This document shows positions 51,857 through 60,588 of a stretch of 64,000 nt of DNA, in pieces (positions within the stretch are counted from its first letter, which is position 1; the number at the start of each line of letters is the position of its first letter). Location: NCBI RefSeq assembly GCF_002218085.1, contig NZ_BDUC01000003.1:531666-595665 (forward strand), in the 5' to 3' direction. Under the pieces are notes generated by a model. The model saw nothing but the letters and a program-made list of their open reading frames with translations, had not been told where the DNA came from and did not search any database. The DNA comes from Tolypothrix sp. NIES-4075 (GTDB lineage Bacteria; Cyanobacteriota; Cyanobacteriia; Cyanobacteriales; Nostocaceae). Made by a program: the position numbers and the translations under genes.

Positions 51857-52001
51857 TATTTTTATAGTTAGTCAGGGATTTAGAATTTTGTAACTATTGA
51901 AATTATAGCGATTTATGAATCGCCCTCACCCTAGAAGGGTGGGCGGCAGGTGCTACAACGGAGGACACCTCCGCAACGCACTGCCTCGGCTATACAAACA
52001 A

Positions 52002-52028
52002 AACCCGCGATTAGGCGGGTTAAATTTA
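52002..52028. terminator. intrinsic-terminator-like hairpin
   Basis: AACCCGC-GATTAG-GCGGGTT (52002-52008 and 52015-52021) followed by AAATTT. It lies 60 nt before the next plus-strand gene, so it does not obviously end a visible gene; it may terminate an unseen short transcript or be an attenuator. Confidence 0.35.
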
Positions 52029-52088
52029 TTATGTATATTTAAATACAATATGCTTGCGTAAGAAGCGAAATGATTAAATATCTAATAT

Positions 52089-52718
52089 ATGGAGATTGAG
52101 TATTACAAACAGTACTTACATTGTAAAACAGTTGGTCTTCGCTCTCAAGCCAAACAAAATCTTGAGAATTTTATTGCTTCATTTGCTTCAATTGCCGAGA
52201 AAGAACAGTGGACTTGCCAGTTACTAGAAACTCAAGAATACGAATACGGGAATAGAATTAGCTACGAGCTTTATGAAGAGGTTGTGTTTCCTGCTCTTCT
52301 TAGGGGTTATCAAAACCGCGATTCTTGGTCAGTTTTGTGGCTTGCTCGTACAGCCCAAAATTTATACAAGGCAAAGCATCTCCACGAGCAGATTAACTTC
52401 AAAACTTACTACGAGCTACTTAAGGAATGTTACTTGCTTGATCCAAGTAATGCTGAAGTGCATAAAGATTTGCTAAGTGTTCAGATTCGATGGCTTCAAT
52501 ATTGCATTCATGAATATCCAACTGGAATACTGTATGGAGTCAATGGGGCAACAATAGACGAATGCCACGAAATTGTTTCAGAAATTGAGTTTATTAGAGA
52601 ACTTGATGTTGAAAAGATTCAAGAAAAATTTCTCAATGAGGTTCAGTCAAAAGTGCTTGAATACCTCATTCGCCTTAAAAAATACCAAACATCCAAAAAT
52701 TTATACGAACACGAATGA
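52089..52718 (+). CDS. hypothetical helical protein
   Basis: 209 residues starting MEIEYYKQYLHCKTVGLRSQ, predominantly helical with repeated aromatic-Leu patterns (VLWLARTAQNLYKAKHLHEQ; YYELLKECYLLDPSNAEVHK) suggesting a TPR-like fold. No family was recognised. AT content is higher than in neighbours, and it is flanked by repeats, so it may be an acquired accessory gene. Confidence 0.55.
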   Translation: MEIEYYKQYLHCKTVGLRSQAKQNLENFIASFASIAEKEQWTCQLLETQEYEYGNRISYELYEEVVFPALLRGYQNRDSWSVLWLARTAQNLYKAKHLHEQINFKTYYELLKECYLLDPSNAEVHKDLLSVQIRWLQYCIHEYPTGILYGVNGATIDECHEIVSEIEFIRELDVEKIQEKFLNEVQSKVLEYLIRLKKYQTSKNLYEHE

Positions 52719-52805
52719 AGGGCTTGATTTAACAATTAGACACCCAACGCAGGGACGACCGCGCAAGGAAGTTGTTACGACTTACAGGTTTGTTTAAGAC
52801 TTTTC

Positions 52806-53597
52806 TCAAAGCCAACCGCGTAAACGATAGACAACAGTACCAATGTACTCTTTTACAGCGCTGGTAAATTGCTGTAGGTTGTCACTATCGGGAAACAAGT
52901 TTAAGATAGCGGCTTTGGGAGTGTTGGTGAGTTCTTGCATTTCGCCCTCACTGATGAGAAAATCAGTAGGTGTAGGAATAACATCAATTCCTTGACGCTT
53001 AAAAATAAGTAGCGATCGCGGCATATGCATTGCCGAAGTAACTAACAATACCCGACGAATACCACGAGCCGCGAGAATTTTCCGCACATTTACGGCATTC
53101 TCATAAGTATTGAGAGAGTCAGGTTCTTGGACAATTGCTTCTGTTGGTATACCAATAGAAGTAAGAATTGTTGCCATATCTGCTGACTCTGGGGAACCGC
53201 TGCCGCGCCAATCGATGCGACCACCACTGAGAATAATTATGGGGGCTTTTTTTTGGCGGTAAAGTTGAGCCGCGTAAATAACGCGATCGCCTGTTTCATT
53301 TAAATCTACACCTGGACGTGGCGGAGTCGCTGATTTAGTTGCACCACCCAAAACCACAATTGCTTCAGATGATGGTATTTCCGCAAGTGGGAGATTTTGC
53401 CATTCAAGCGATCGCACCAAAGAATGAGAAACCCAAGAATTACCAGAAACTAGTAAGACAATTAATGCGAGTGCGATCGCCATTGCTGCCACACGCGGTC
53501 TTTTCCACAGCATAATAAGTGAAAACAGCAAAAAGACGCAAGTTAACCCTAGCGGGTAAAAAAACAGCGGTAGTAATTTAGAAAGGTATAAAAACAT
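52806..53597 (-). CDS. YdcF/ElyC-family protein
   Basis: 263 residues with two N-terminal membrane segments (LLPLFFYPLGLTCVFLLFSL; VAAMAIALALIVLLVSG) and a DUF218 domain: EAIVVLGGATKS, APIIILSGGRIDWRGSG, ESADMATILTSIGIPTEAIV and VLLVTSAMHMPRSL. The family acts in envelope biogenesis in E. coli (ElyC, SanA), but the reaction is unknown. Active in or at the cytoplasmic membrane. Confidence 0.88.
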   Translation of the reverse strand: MFLYLSKLLPLFFYPLGLTCVFLLFSLIMLWKRPRVAAMAIALALIVLLVSGNSWVSHSLVRSLEWQNLPLAEIPSSEAIVVLGGATKSATPPRPGVDLNETGDRVIYAAQLYRQKKAPIIILSGGRIDWRGSGSPESADMATILTSIGIPTEAIVQEPDSLNTYENAVNVRKILAARGIRRVLLVTSAMHMPRSLLIFKRQGIDVIPTPTDFLISEGEMQELTNTPKAAILNLFPDSDNLQQFTSAVKEYIGTVVYRLRGWL

Positions 53598-53599
53598 AA

Positions 53600-53737
53600 T
53601 TGGGAATTGGGAATTGGGAATAGGTAATTGTAAATTGGAAATAAGAAAAGTACGTTACCCATTCCCCCAACTCTAGAGTCAGAGCCGGCACTCTTGGAAA
53701 CCAGGAGCGCAGCGCTGGACTCACCATTCCCCAATTA
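53600..53737. repeat. heptad element with GAGAAAAGTAC-like core and insertion
   Basis: TTGGGAA heptamers (53602-53625), core AAATAAGAAAAGTACGTTACC, then ATTCCCC arms interrupted by about 60 bp starting at ACTCTAGAGTC (53671). It lies between two minus-strand genes. Confidence 0.7.
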
Positions 53738-54247
53738 CTACCTTTCCCAAAACCTAAAATTGAAACCTCCACGAGAGCGACGGAAACGACGAGTGGGTCT
53801 GCGTTTCCGTTTGATTGCCCTTTCGTTTGGGAGTTGTCCTTCGATATCTTCTGAGCCTTCAGCTGCCAGTTGAGTTTTAGTTTGTTCTGAGGTTTCCCAC
53901 CAAGCTATAATCCAGCCTCCCCCTAAACCGGCTAATGCGCTCAACAAAACACTCATTGGTGCTGGATACCCTAAAAACAGAAAGCCCAGCAGGAAAAATA
54001 ACCAGTATTTCAATCCGGCATCAATGCCATCAGCTGAACCTAAAGTAGGGGCTTGAGGACTGCTTCTAGTTGCTGTTGTCAACCCGCCCAAGGCTATACC
54101 GCCCAATATACCCAAGAAGATACTTAGGGATGCTGGTGCCCCGGTCATGGTAAATATGAGTGTTAAAAATAACCCAAAGACGAGTTGAGAAAAGAAAGCT
54201 TGAGAGATGGTAATCAGACCGCCGAAGTCGTTCTTTTTTGGTGCCAT
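53738..54247 (-). CDS. hypothetical integral membrane protein
   Basis: 169 residues with about four membrane segments (AFFSQLVFGLFLTLIFTM; LSIFLGILGGIALGGLTTA; YWLFFLLGFLFLGYPAP; VLLSALAGLGGGWIIAWW) and a basic Arg-rich tail (AIKRKRRPTRRFRRSRGG). It resembles a conserved cyanobacterial protein of unknown role. It starts 10 nt after the preceding fusion-gene stop and is probably co-transcribed with it. Confidence 0.75.
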   Translation of the reverse strand: MAPKKNDFGGLITISQAFFSQLVFGLFLTLIFTMTGAPASLSIFLGILGGIALGGLTTATRSSPQAPTLGSADGIDAGLKYWLFFLLGFLFLGYPAPMSVLLSALAGLGGGWIIAWWETSEQTKTQLAAEGSEDIEGQLPNERAIKRKRRPTRRFRRSRGGFNFRFWER

Positions 54248-54257
54248 AAGCTTAAAT

Positions 54258-55799
54258 CTATTGGCGAATTACTTCTTTTAATTGTGCCTGTTGTGGTTGA
54301 GTTGTATCCAAAATTTTCAGGTAGGGTTTTTCTTCTTCGGTGAAGGGTTCAGCCGAGTTAAGTTGCGATCGCAATAAATCAACTGTGGCATCGGCAATAT
54401 CACCAGTGCGATCGCGCAACCGTTGTTGCAAAACTTCTACTGGTGCGGTGCATTGAATAATTTGTAGGGGAAGTTCATGTTTATTAGCTTGGGCGATCGC
54501 TTCTTGTCTCAACTTCAGTTTGTCATACTTGGCATCCAAAATCACCGTATAACCTTGATTTGTAAGTATAATTCCAAGAGACAACAACCGTGCATAAGTT
54601 TTCTCCGTCATCTCAGGTGTATACAAATCATCTCCACCCCGTTCTAAAAGTGGAATTCCTGCCAAATGTTTCCGCACCGCATCCGAACGAATGAGAATTG
54701 CCCCTAACTGACGCGATAATAACCGCGCTGTGGTACTTTTACCAGAACCCGACAACCCCGACATCAATATTAATTTTCCTTGCTTGGGTTTAGTATAATC
54801 CCAAGCAAGTTTATAATACTGGGCTGCGGTTTTTGTCGCCTCGGCTTTCACATCTGCGGGAACACTTGGATCGTCCAACAAAAATGATGTCACCTTTGCC
54901 CGAACATACGCTTGACGAATTAAATATATCGGTAGTACTTGTAACCCTTCCCAATCGCCGGTTTGCTCTACATAAGTATTCAAGTAGGCATTACTCAAAT
55001 CTTGTCGCTGCTCTGCTTCCAGATTCATCACAGCATATGCGATGTCGTACATTACATCGACAAAGCGAAACGGTTCGTTAAACTCAATGCAATCGAACAG
55101 CAAAATTTTATCGTGCCACAAAGCAATATTTCGCAAGTGCAAGTCTCCGTGACATTCGCGAATGAAGTTATTAGCGATGCGACTTTTAAATAGTTCTGTG
55201 CGTTCTGCAAAAAACTTATCTGTATATAGCTTTGTTTCGTCAAACTGCGTCTGCGTCTGAGGACCACCAATATATTTTTCACTTTGCTCGTAATTCTCGT
55301 CAAATGCTTCTCGAACTTGAGCAACTTCGCCAAAAGTGCGAATATAATCGTTAGTTTCAGTTTTCGCGTGATATTCAGCTACAACTTGTCCCAAGTTTTC
55401 CAAATCTGTTTCATTCAACTTACCCTGTTCAAATAAAGCGCTAAATAAAGTCTCTTGAGGAAATTGCTGCATTTTCAAGACATATTCTACAGCTTCTCCC
55501 GTTCCCCCCAAATGATATTGATTATCCGTTAGAGTAATAGGCAAAACTTCTAAATACAGTTCTGCTGCACCTCGCTGATTTAACCGCAATTCTTCTTGAC
55601 AAAAATGCTGCCGTTTTTCCAAAGTTGAGAAGTCCAAAAAGCCAAAATTCATCGGCTTTTTTACTTTATAAGCATAATCCCCAGTTAGCAGCACATAAGA
55701 AATGTGCGTTTGAATCAGTTGAATTGGTTCTGTTACCGCATGGGGATAAAACCCAGGTTGCAACATCTGCTCAATTAATGCTGGCACAGAAACTGTCAT
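54258..55799 (-). CDS. aminoglycoside-phosphotransferase-like / P-loop kinase fusion
   Basis: 513 residues. The N-terminal half is APH-like with VLLTGDYAYKVKKPMNFGFL and the catalytic loop RECHGDLHLRNIALWHDKIL then LFDCIEFNEPF. The C-terminal half (from about 335) is a P-loop kinase: ILMSGLSGSGKSTTARLLSR, with a gluconate-kinase-like lid region. Such fusions are annotated as bifunctional APH/ATP-binding proteins; the true substrates are unknown. Both active sites are intact. Confidence 0.88.
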   Translation of the reverse strand: MTVSVPALIEQMLQPGFYPHAVTEPIQLIQTHISYVLLTGDYAYKVKKPMNFGFLDFSTLEKRQHFCQEELRLNQRGAAELYLEVLPITLTDNQYHLGGTGEAVEYVLKMQQFPQETLFSALFEQGKLNETDLENLGQVVAEYHAKTETNDYIRTFGEVAQVREAFDENYEQSEKYIGGPQTQTQFDETKLYTDKFFAERTELFKSRIANNFIRECHGDLHLRNIALWHDKILLFDCIEFNEPFRFVDVMYDIAYAVMNLEAEQRQDLSNAYLNTYVEQTGDWEGLQVLPIYLIRQAYVRAKVTSFLLDDPSVPADVKAEATKTAAQYYKLAWDYTKPKQGKLILMSGLSGSGKSTTARLLSRQLGAILIRSDAVRKHLAGIPLLERGGDDLYTPEMTEKTYARLLSLGIILTNQGYTVILDAKYDKLKLRQEAIAQANKHELPLQIIQCTAPVEVLQQRLRDRTGDIADATVDLLRSQLNSAEPFTEEEKPYLKILDTTQPQQAQLKEVIRQ

Positions 55800-55833
55800 T
55801 TTTTAGCGTCCTTAGCGATTTGGAAATTCAAAC

Positions 55834-55861
55834 ATAAAAAAACCAGGAGTTACCTCCTGGT
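55834..55861 (-). terminator. intrinsic terminator of rplY
   Basis: On the minus strand ACCAGGAG-GTAA-CTCCTGGT (55861 down to 55842) is followed by eight T residues (55841-55834). It is a textbook terminator 24 nt after the rplY stop. Confidence 0.9.
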
Positions 55862-55884
55862 ATTATCGACAACTATTATATACT

Positions 55885-56535
55885 TCAGCTAGCTTCAGAC
55901 TCGGTTTGTGTCTCTGTTTCCGATGTAGCTCCAGTTTCAGCCTGAGCAGCATCGAGTTCAGCTTCTTTCTCTGGCGTGATTTGTGGTGGCAAAATGCTAA
56001 CAGCAATTTGCTCTGCGTTATCAAGAACTGTCACACCTTTGGGCAATGGTAGCTCATGAATATGCAAGCTGTCGCCAACTTTCATGTTAGAAACATCAAC
56101 TTCAATTGCTTCGGGGATGTTTTCTGGTTCGCAACTGACTTGCAATTGGTTAAACACGGTGTCTAACATACCACCTTCTTGTTTAACACCGATCGCATCT
56201 CCGACAAACCGCAGCGGTACTTCTACTGTAGTTGGACCGTGACCTGCCACCGCAAAAAAGCTGAGGTGGAAAGGGGTGCGTTTTGCTGGATGAATCTGAA
56301 CTTCCCGCAACAAAGTTTTGCCTTGCCAAGGGATATCAGTAATTTTTAAATCAATCAACGTGTTGTTGACTGAACCTTTTTTCAGCAAGCGTTCAGCAGT
56401 TTTGGCATCAATGGTTAAAGAGATAGACTCTGTACCTTTGTGACCGTATAAATTCGCAGGAATTAGCCCAGAACGGCGCAAAGCCTTTGGTTTGCTATTT
56501 TCTGGGCGCTTTTGACATTCAATTGTGAGATCCAT
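55885..56535 (-). CDS. rplY: 50S ribosomal protein L25 (general stress protein Ctc type)
   Basis: The start is set at the ATG at 56535 (MDLTIECQKRPENSKPKALR); an open frame reaches 33 codons further but runs through heptad repeat DNA. There are 216 residues: an N-terminal L25 domain (SGLIPANLYGHKGTESISL) that binds 5S rRNA and a C-terminal TL5 domain (PLRFVGDAIGVKQEGGMLD), then an acidic Glu/Thr tail. The length suits the long Ctc form. It is followed by a strong terminator. Confidence 0.95.
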   Translation of the reverse strand: MDLTIECQKRPENSKPKALRRSGLIPANLYGHKGTESISLTIDAKTAERLLKKGSVNNTLIDLKITDIPWQGKTLLREVQIHPAKRTPFHLSFFAVAGHGPTTVEVPLRFVGDAIGVKQEGGMLDTVFNQLQVSCEPENIPEAIEVDVSNMKVGDSLHIHELPLPKGVTVLDNAEQIAVSILPPQITPEKEAELDAAQAETGATSETETQTESEAS

Positions 56536-56667
56536 ACAAGTTGGGAAAAAGGTAATTGGTAATTGAGAATTGGTAATTGGGTAATTGAGAATTGGTAATT
56601 GGGAATTGAGAAAAAGGTAACGGGTTTTTTCCATTACCCATTACCCATTACCCATTACCCATACCCA
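56536..56667. repeat. heptad hairpin repeat (purA-rplY gap)
   Basis: AATTGGT/AATTGAG heptamers (56550-56610), centre GAGAAAAAGGTAACGGG, then ATTACCC heptamers (56633-56662). It lies between purA and rplY, both minus-strand. The rplY frame appears extended through it. Confidence 0.75.
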
Positions 56668-58011
56668 TTACGCACTTAACAAAGTGGCTGGTGTGCCGTC
56701 GGCGTGCAATAATGCGCGTTTGGGACCGTGAATTGGGTCTTCTACGATGATAGTTTGATCGCGGCTTGCTCCGAGGGAGACGATCGCGATCGGGACTTCG
56801 ATTAATTCTGCTAAGAATTTTAGATAGTCCAGCGCGGGAAGGGGCAAGTCTTCTAAAGTGCGGCAGTGACTTGTTGACACCTGCCATCCCGGCATTGTTT
56901 TATAAATGGGGCGACAGCGTGCAAATTGACGAGCGCTAGATGGAAAATGATCGCAACGTTCTGAGTCTATTTCATAAGCGACACAAACATTGATTTCCTT
57001 CAATTCATCAAGGACATCGAGTTTGGTGATCGCAAGACAATCCATACCGTTAATTCTAGCGGCGTAGCGACCGATAACAGCATCAAACCAACCGCAGCGG
57101 CGTTTGCGTCCGGTGGTTGTGCCAAATTCGGCACCGCGATCGCATAACAATTCTCCCACTTTTCCGTCTAGTTCGGTGGGGAATGGTCCTTCTCCTACTC
57201 TGGTGGTATACGCTTTCGATACCCCAATTACCCGGTCTATCATTGTCGGTCCTAACCCTGTACCAACGCAAGCCCCCCCTGCTACGGGGTTCGAGGATGT
57301 TACATAAGGATAAGTTCCATGATCTAAATCGAGAAGCGTACCTTGCGCTCCTTCAAACAAAATATTGCGCCGTCGCAGCACCGCATCGTATATTTTTAAT
57401 GAGGTATCAACTACGTAAGGTCGCAACCGTTCTGCATACCCCAAATACTGCTCTATCACCTCTTGGGTATTTAGGGGCGGCAAGTTATAAAGCTTTTCCA
57501 GAATTGCGTTTTTATAATTAATCGTCCACTCCAACTGTTCGCGCAACCCTATTTTGTCCATCAAATCTAACATTCTGATACCAATACGCTCAGATTTGTC
57601 AGCATAAGTTGGACCAATACCCCTACCTGTTGTGCCGATTTTGTGATTTCCCCGTCGTTCTTCCGATGCGGAGTCAATCAATCTATGGTAAGGCATCGTT
57701 ACATGAGCCGTCTCAGAAATCAGCAGATTGCGAGTGGATATATTTAGTTTCTCAAGTTGATCGAGTTCTTCGATGAGAACCTGTGGATCGATTACCGTTC
57801 CGCAGCCAATTATGCACTCGGTATCTGGATACAAAATACCAGAGGGAATTAAGTGCAGTTTAAAGGTTTGATCGTTAACTACAATCGTGTGTCCAGCATT
57901 CACACCCCCTTGGTAACGTACAACAACGTTTGCGGAGCGGCTGAGTAAATCTGTTATTTTACCTTTTCCTTCATCGCCCCACTGGGCGCCTATGACAATG
58001 ACGTTAGCCAA
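56668..58011 (-). CDS. purA: adenylosuccinate synthetase
   Basis: 447 residues starting MANVIVIGAQWGDEGKGKIT, with the GTP-binding and catalytic blocks VVRYQGGVNAGHTIVV, GTTGRGIGPTYADKSERIGI, LFEGAQGTLLDLDHGTYPYV and TTGRKRRCGWFDAV. The enzyme makes adenylosuccinate from IMP and aspartate using GTP. All key residues (Asp13, His41 region, Lys16) are present. The length is slightly above E. coli (432). Confidence 0.98.
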   Translation of the reverse strand: MANVIVIGAQWGDEGKGKITDLLSRSANVVVRYQGGVNAGHTIVVNDQTFKLHLIPSGILYPDTECIIGCGTVIDPQVLIEELDQLEKLNISTRNLLISETAHVTMPYHRLIDSASEERRGNHKIGTTGRGIGPTYADKSERIGIRMLDLMDKIGLREQLEWTINYKNAILEKLYNLPPLNTQEVIEQYLGYAERLRPYVVDTSLKIYDAVLRRRNILFEGAQGTLLDLDHGTYPYVTSSNPVAGGACVGTGLGPTMIDRVIGVSKAYTTRVGEGPFPTELDGKVGELLCDRGAEFGTTTGRKRRCGWFDAVIGRYAARINGMDCLAITKLDVLDELKEINVCVAYEIDSERCDHFPSSARQFARCRPIYKTMPGWQVSTSHCRTLEDLPLPALDYLKFLAELIEVPIAIVSLGASRDQTIIVEDPIHGPKRALLHADGTPATLLSA

Positions 58012-58672
58012 GCGTTTATTAAAGAGCTAAAGTTTTCACAAACTCTAATTATCAACAGATTGTGTGACTAATGTCAAGCTTATTCAATCGGATTTTCCGA
58101 AAAAGTCACTGATTCGTTGAGAGCAACTACAAGGTATTTATCAGTTATCAGCGCTCAATTATGAGTTTCATCTTAATTTTTGTAAAATTATCAGCTAAAG
58201 TTAGTTTATTACTACTGATAACTATTAATTTATATTAAAATTGTCAGGTTGTTATCTGGCAGTATATGTCTCAAAAATCGTCAAAATAAAGCCAGAAATT
58301 TCCGAAGAAAAAGTGTGCCAAATACCATCGCAGATAATCAAACAGTAGCTTAATCAAATAAACCAATTTTGATTAAATGTAACTAAGGTGACATTTTTCT
58401 GAATGTTGAAATTGCTATTAAATTTATTAAGGTTTGAAAAGCGGGAATGGGGCACGCTGGCACGCTCGCATGGGAAAAACTACACTCAAAGATGCGGAAA
58501 TTTTGCTCATTGGTTACGCGATCGCTACAGATGCACTCTCTTGTCAAGATTATCAAAGTGTAAGTAAAACAACTCACGCATGTATCAAATATTATTCGAT
58601 AAATAGCAGTATATTTCTTAACTTGAGCAGCAAATTACCTCAATAAGGAAACATCCACACCCATCAGAAATT
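58012..58672. other. 660-bp spacer between purA and a kinase gene
   Basis: AT-rich with no convincing gene. It must contain the divergent promoters. A short repeat GGCACGCTGGCACGCTCGCA lies at about 58450-58469. Open frames of up to 70 codons lack recognisable sequence and start signals. Confidence 0.5.
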
Positions 58673-60457
58673 TTGTTGTCGAAACACATGTTTGAAGCCG
58701 CTTGGCAGTCAATTATATCTCCAAGAGATAAGCAAATGACAAATAATATTCAAATGCTAGTTCTCGACATTGAGTCAACACAAAAGTTATCACAGCAAAT
58801 GTTGCCTAAGTTGTTTCTCAAAGAAACAAACAGAAAGTTGTCAAAAAGACAATTTACTGGAAGCATAAAGGCGATCGCTAAATTTTTCATTGCCAAAAGT
58901 GCAGATTTGGCGCTTTTTGCGATGCTGTATAAATTGCTTATACATTATATCAGCCAACTGAAACAAGCAGAACAGAAAATCCGCGAACAAGCAGCGTTGC
59001 TGGATGTGGCAACTGACGCAATTATCGTAAAAAATATCCACAACCAGATTTTATTCTGGAATAAAAGCGCGGAACTTTTGTATGGCTGGAAAGTTGAGGA
59101 AGCTGTTGGTAAAGATGCTTTAGCACTTTTGTACGAAGATTTACCGCTGCCAGAATTAGCGCTTTTAACTGTAATTAAAAACGGTTCGTGGCAAGGTGAA
59201 TTAAAACAAGTACAAAAAAGCGGTGAGGAAGTTTTAGTAGAAAGTCGATGGACTTTGGTACGTGATGAATTTGGGCAACCTCAATCAATTTTGATTGTGA
59301 ATACAGAAATCACGCAAAAGAAACAACTAGAAGCACAACTTTTGCGATCGCAACGGTTGGAATGTATCGGCACTTTAGCCGGTGGTATTGCCCACGACCT
59401 CAACAATGTGTTAGCGCCGATTTTATTAGCAGTTCCTTTATTGCAGATGAAATTGTCCGATCCGCAAAGCGAACATTTGCTGAAAATGTTAGAAAATAAT
59501 GTCAAACGCGGAGCAAATTTAGTTAGACAAGTTTTATCTTTTGCACGCGGTATCGAAGGCAGACAGACAAGTGTTAAAGTTAACTCTTTGCTTACAGAAA
59601 TTGAATATATTATTACCGGAACCTTTTCTAAATCTATCACCTGCCATACACACATATCAGACAATCTTTGGCACGTGCAGGGAAACGCTACTCAACTGCA
59701 TCAAGTGCTAATGAACTTAGTTGTCAACGCCCGCGATTCCATGCCCGACGGCGGTATAATGACGATTTCAGCCGAAAATCTCGTCATTGATGAACATTAT
59801 GCGAAAATGCATATAGATGCCCAAGTGGGTTGTTATGTTGCTATTACTATTGCAGATACAGGTATAGGGATACCGCAGACAATTCAAGAGCGAATTTTTG
59901 AGCCTTTTTTTACTACAAAAGAAGTAGGAAAAGGTACAGGTTTAGGACTTTCCACAGTGTTAGGCATTATTAAAAACCACGGTGGATTTGTTAATTTATA
60001 CAGTGAAGTTAATAAGGGAACGCAATTTCAAGTTTACTTGCCTTCTTCCGCCAAAGTGGAAATTGAGCCACTTTGCCCAGAATTAAAATTAATCACCGGA
60101 AATGGTGAATTAATTTTGGTGGTGGATGACGAAGCTGCAATTCGCGATCTGACTAAATCATCTTTAGAAACATATAATTATCGGGTGCTAACTGCCAGTG
60201 ATGGTGTCGAAGCTGTAGCAATTTATGCCCAACATCAGCAGGAAATTAGTGTAGTGTTGCTAGATATGATGATGCCTTGGATGGATGGAGCGATCGCCAT
60301 CCGCACGCTACAAAAAATAAATCCGAGGGTGAAAATTATTGCCATGAGCGGATTGTTATCAAATCAAAACATAGCCGAATCCGCCGGCACAGGTGTAAAA
60401 GCATTTTTATCCAAACCCTGCACAGCGAGAGAATTATTGCAAGCGATCGCTTCTTAG
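58673..60457 (+). CDS. PAS-domain hybrid histidine kinase with receiver
   Basis: 594 residues. The N-terminal region has no known domain. A PAS domain lies at about 105-215 (LLDVATDAIIVKNIHNQILF; PQSILIVNTEITQKK). HisKA has His about 241 in GTLAGGIAHDLNNVLAPIL. HATPase_c shows NLVVNARDSMPDGG, ADTGIGIP and GKGTGLGLSTV. A receiver domain ends it (LILVVDDEAAIRDL; phospho-acceptor Asp in VVLLDMMMPWMDG; Lys in FLSKPC). All catalytic residues are intact. The first ATG lacks a clear SD, so the start may lie 20 codons later at MTNNIQML. Confidence 0.92.
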   Translation: MLSKHMFEAAWQSIISPRDKQMTNNIQMLVLDIESTQKLSQQMLPKLFLKETNRKLSKRQFTGSIKAIAKFFIAKSADLALFAMLYKLLIHYISQLKQAEQKIREQAALLDVATDAIIVKNIHNQILFWNKSAELLYGWKVEEAVGKDALALLYEDLPLPELALLTVIKNGSWQGELKQVQKSGEEVLVESRWTLVRDEFGQPQSILIVNTEITQKKQLEAQLLRSQRLECIGTLAGGIAHDLNNVLAPILLAVPLLQMKLSDPQSEHLLKMLENNVKRGANLVRQVLSFARGIEGRQTSVKVNSLLTEIEYIITGTFSKSITCHTHISDNLWHVQGNATQLHQVLMNLVVNARDSMPDGGIMTISAENLVIDEHYAKMHIDAQVGCYVAITIADTGIGIPQTIQERIFEPFFTTKEVGKGTGLGLSTVLGIIKNHGGFVNLYSEVNKGTQFQVYLPSSAKVEIEPLCPELKLITGNGELILVVDDEAAIRDLTKSSLETYNYRVLTASDGVEAVAIYAQHQQEISVVLLDMMMPWMDGAIAIRTLQKINPRVKIIAMSGLLSNQNIAESAGTGVKAFLSKPCTARELLQAIAS

Positions 60458-60533
60458 GGAGTGGGGGACAAGGAGAATAATTCTTTTTTCTCTACCCATC
60501 TCCCCCTCTCCCCATCCCCCCATCCTTGTTTTC
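60457..60533. repeat. G-rich/C-rich hairpin repeat
   Basis: GTGGGGGACAAGGAGAAT, T-rich centre, then CTCCCCCTCTCCCCATCCCC. It follows the kinase stop directly and resembles the C-rich members of the heptad family at 13738 and 47082. It may terminate the kinase transcript. Confidence 0.6.
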
Positions 60534-60588
60534 TGCGCTATTGTTAAGATTATTAGACTTTTTTATAATTTTTCCGGAAAAGACCATT

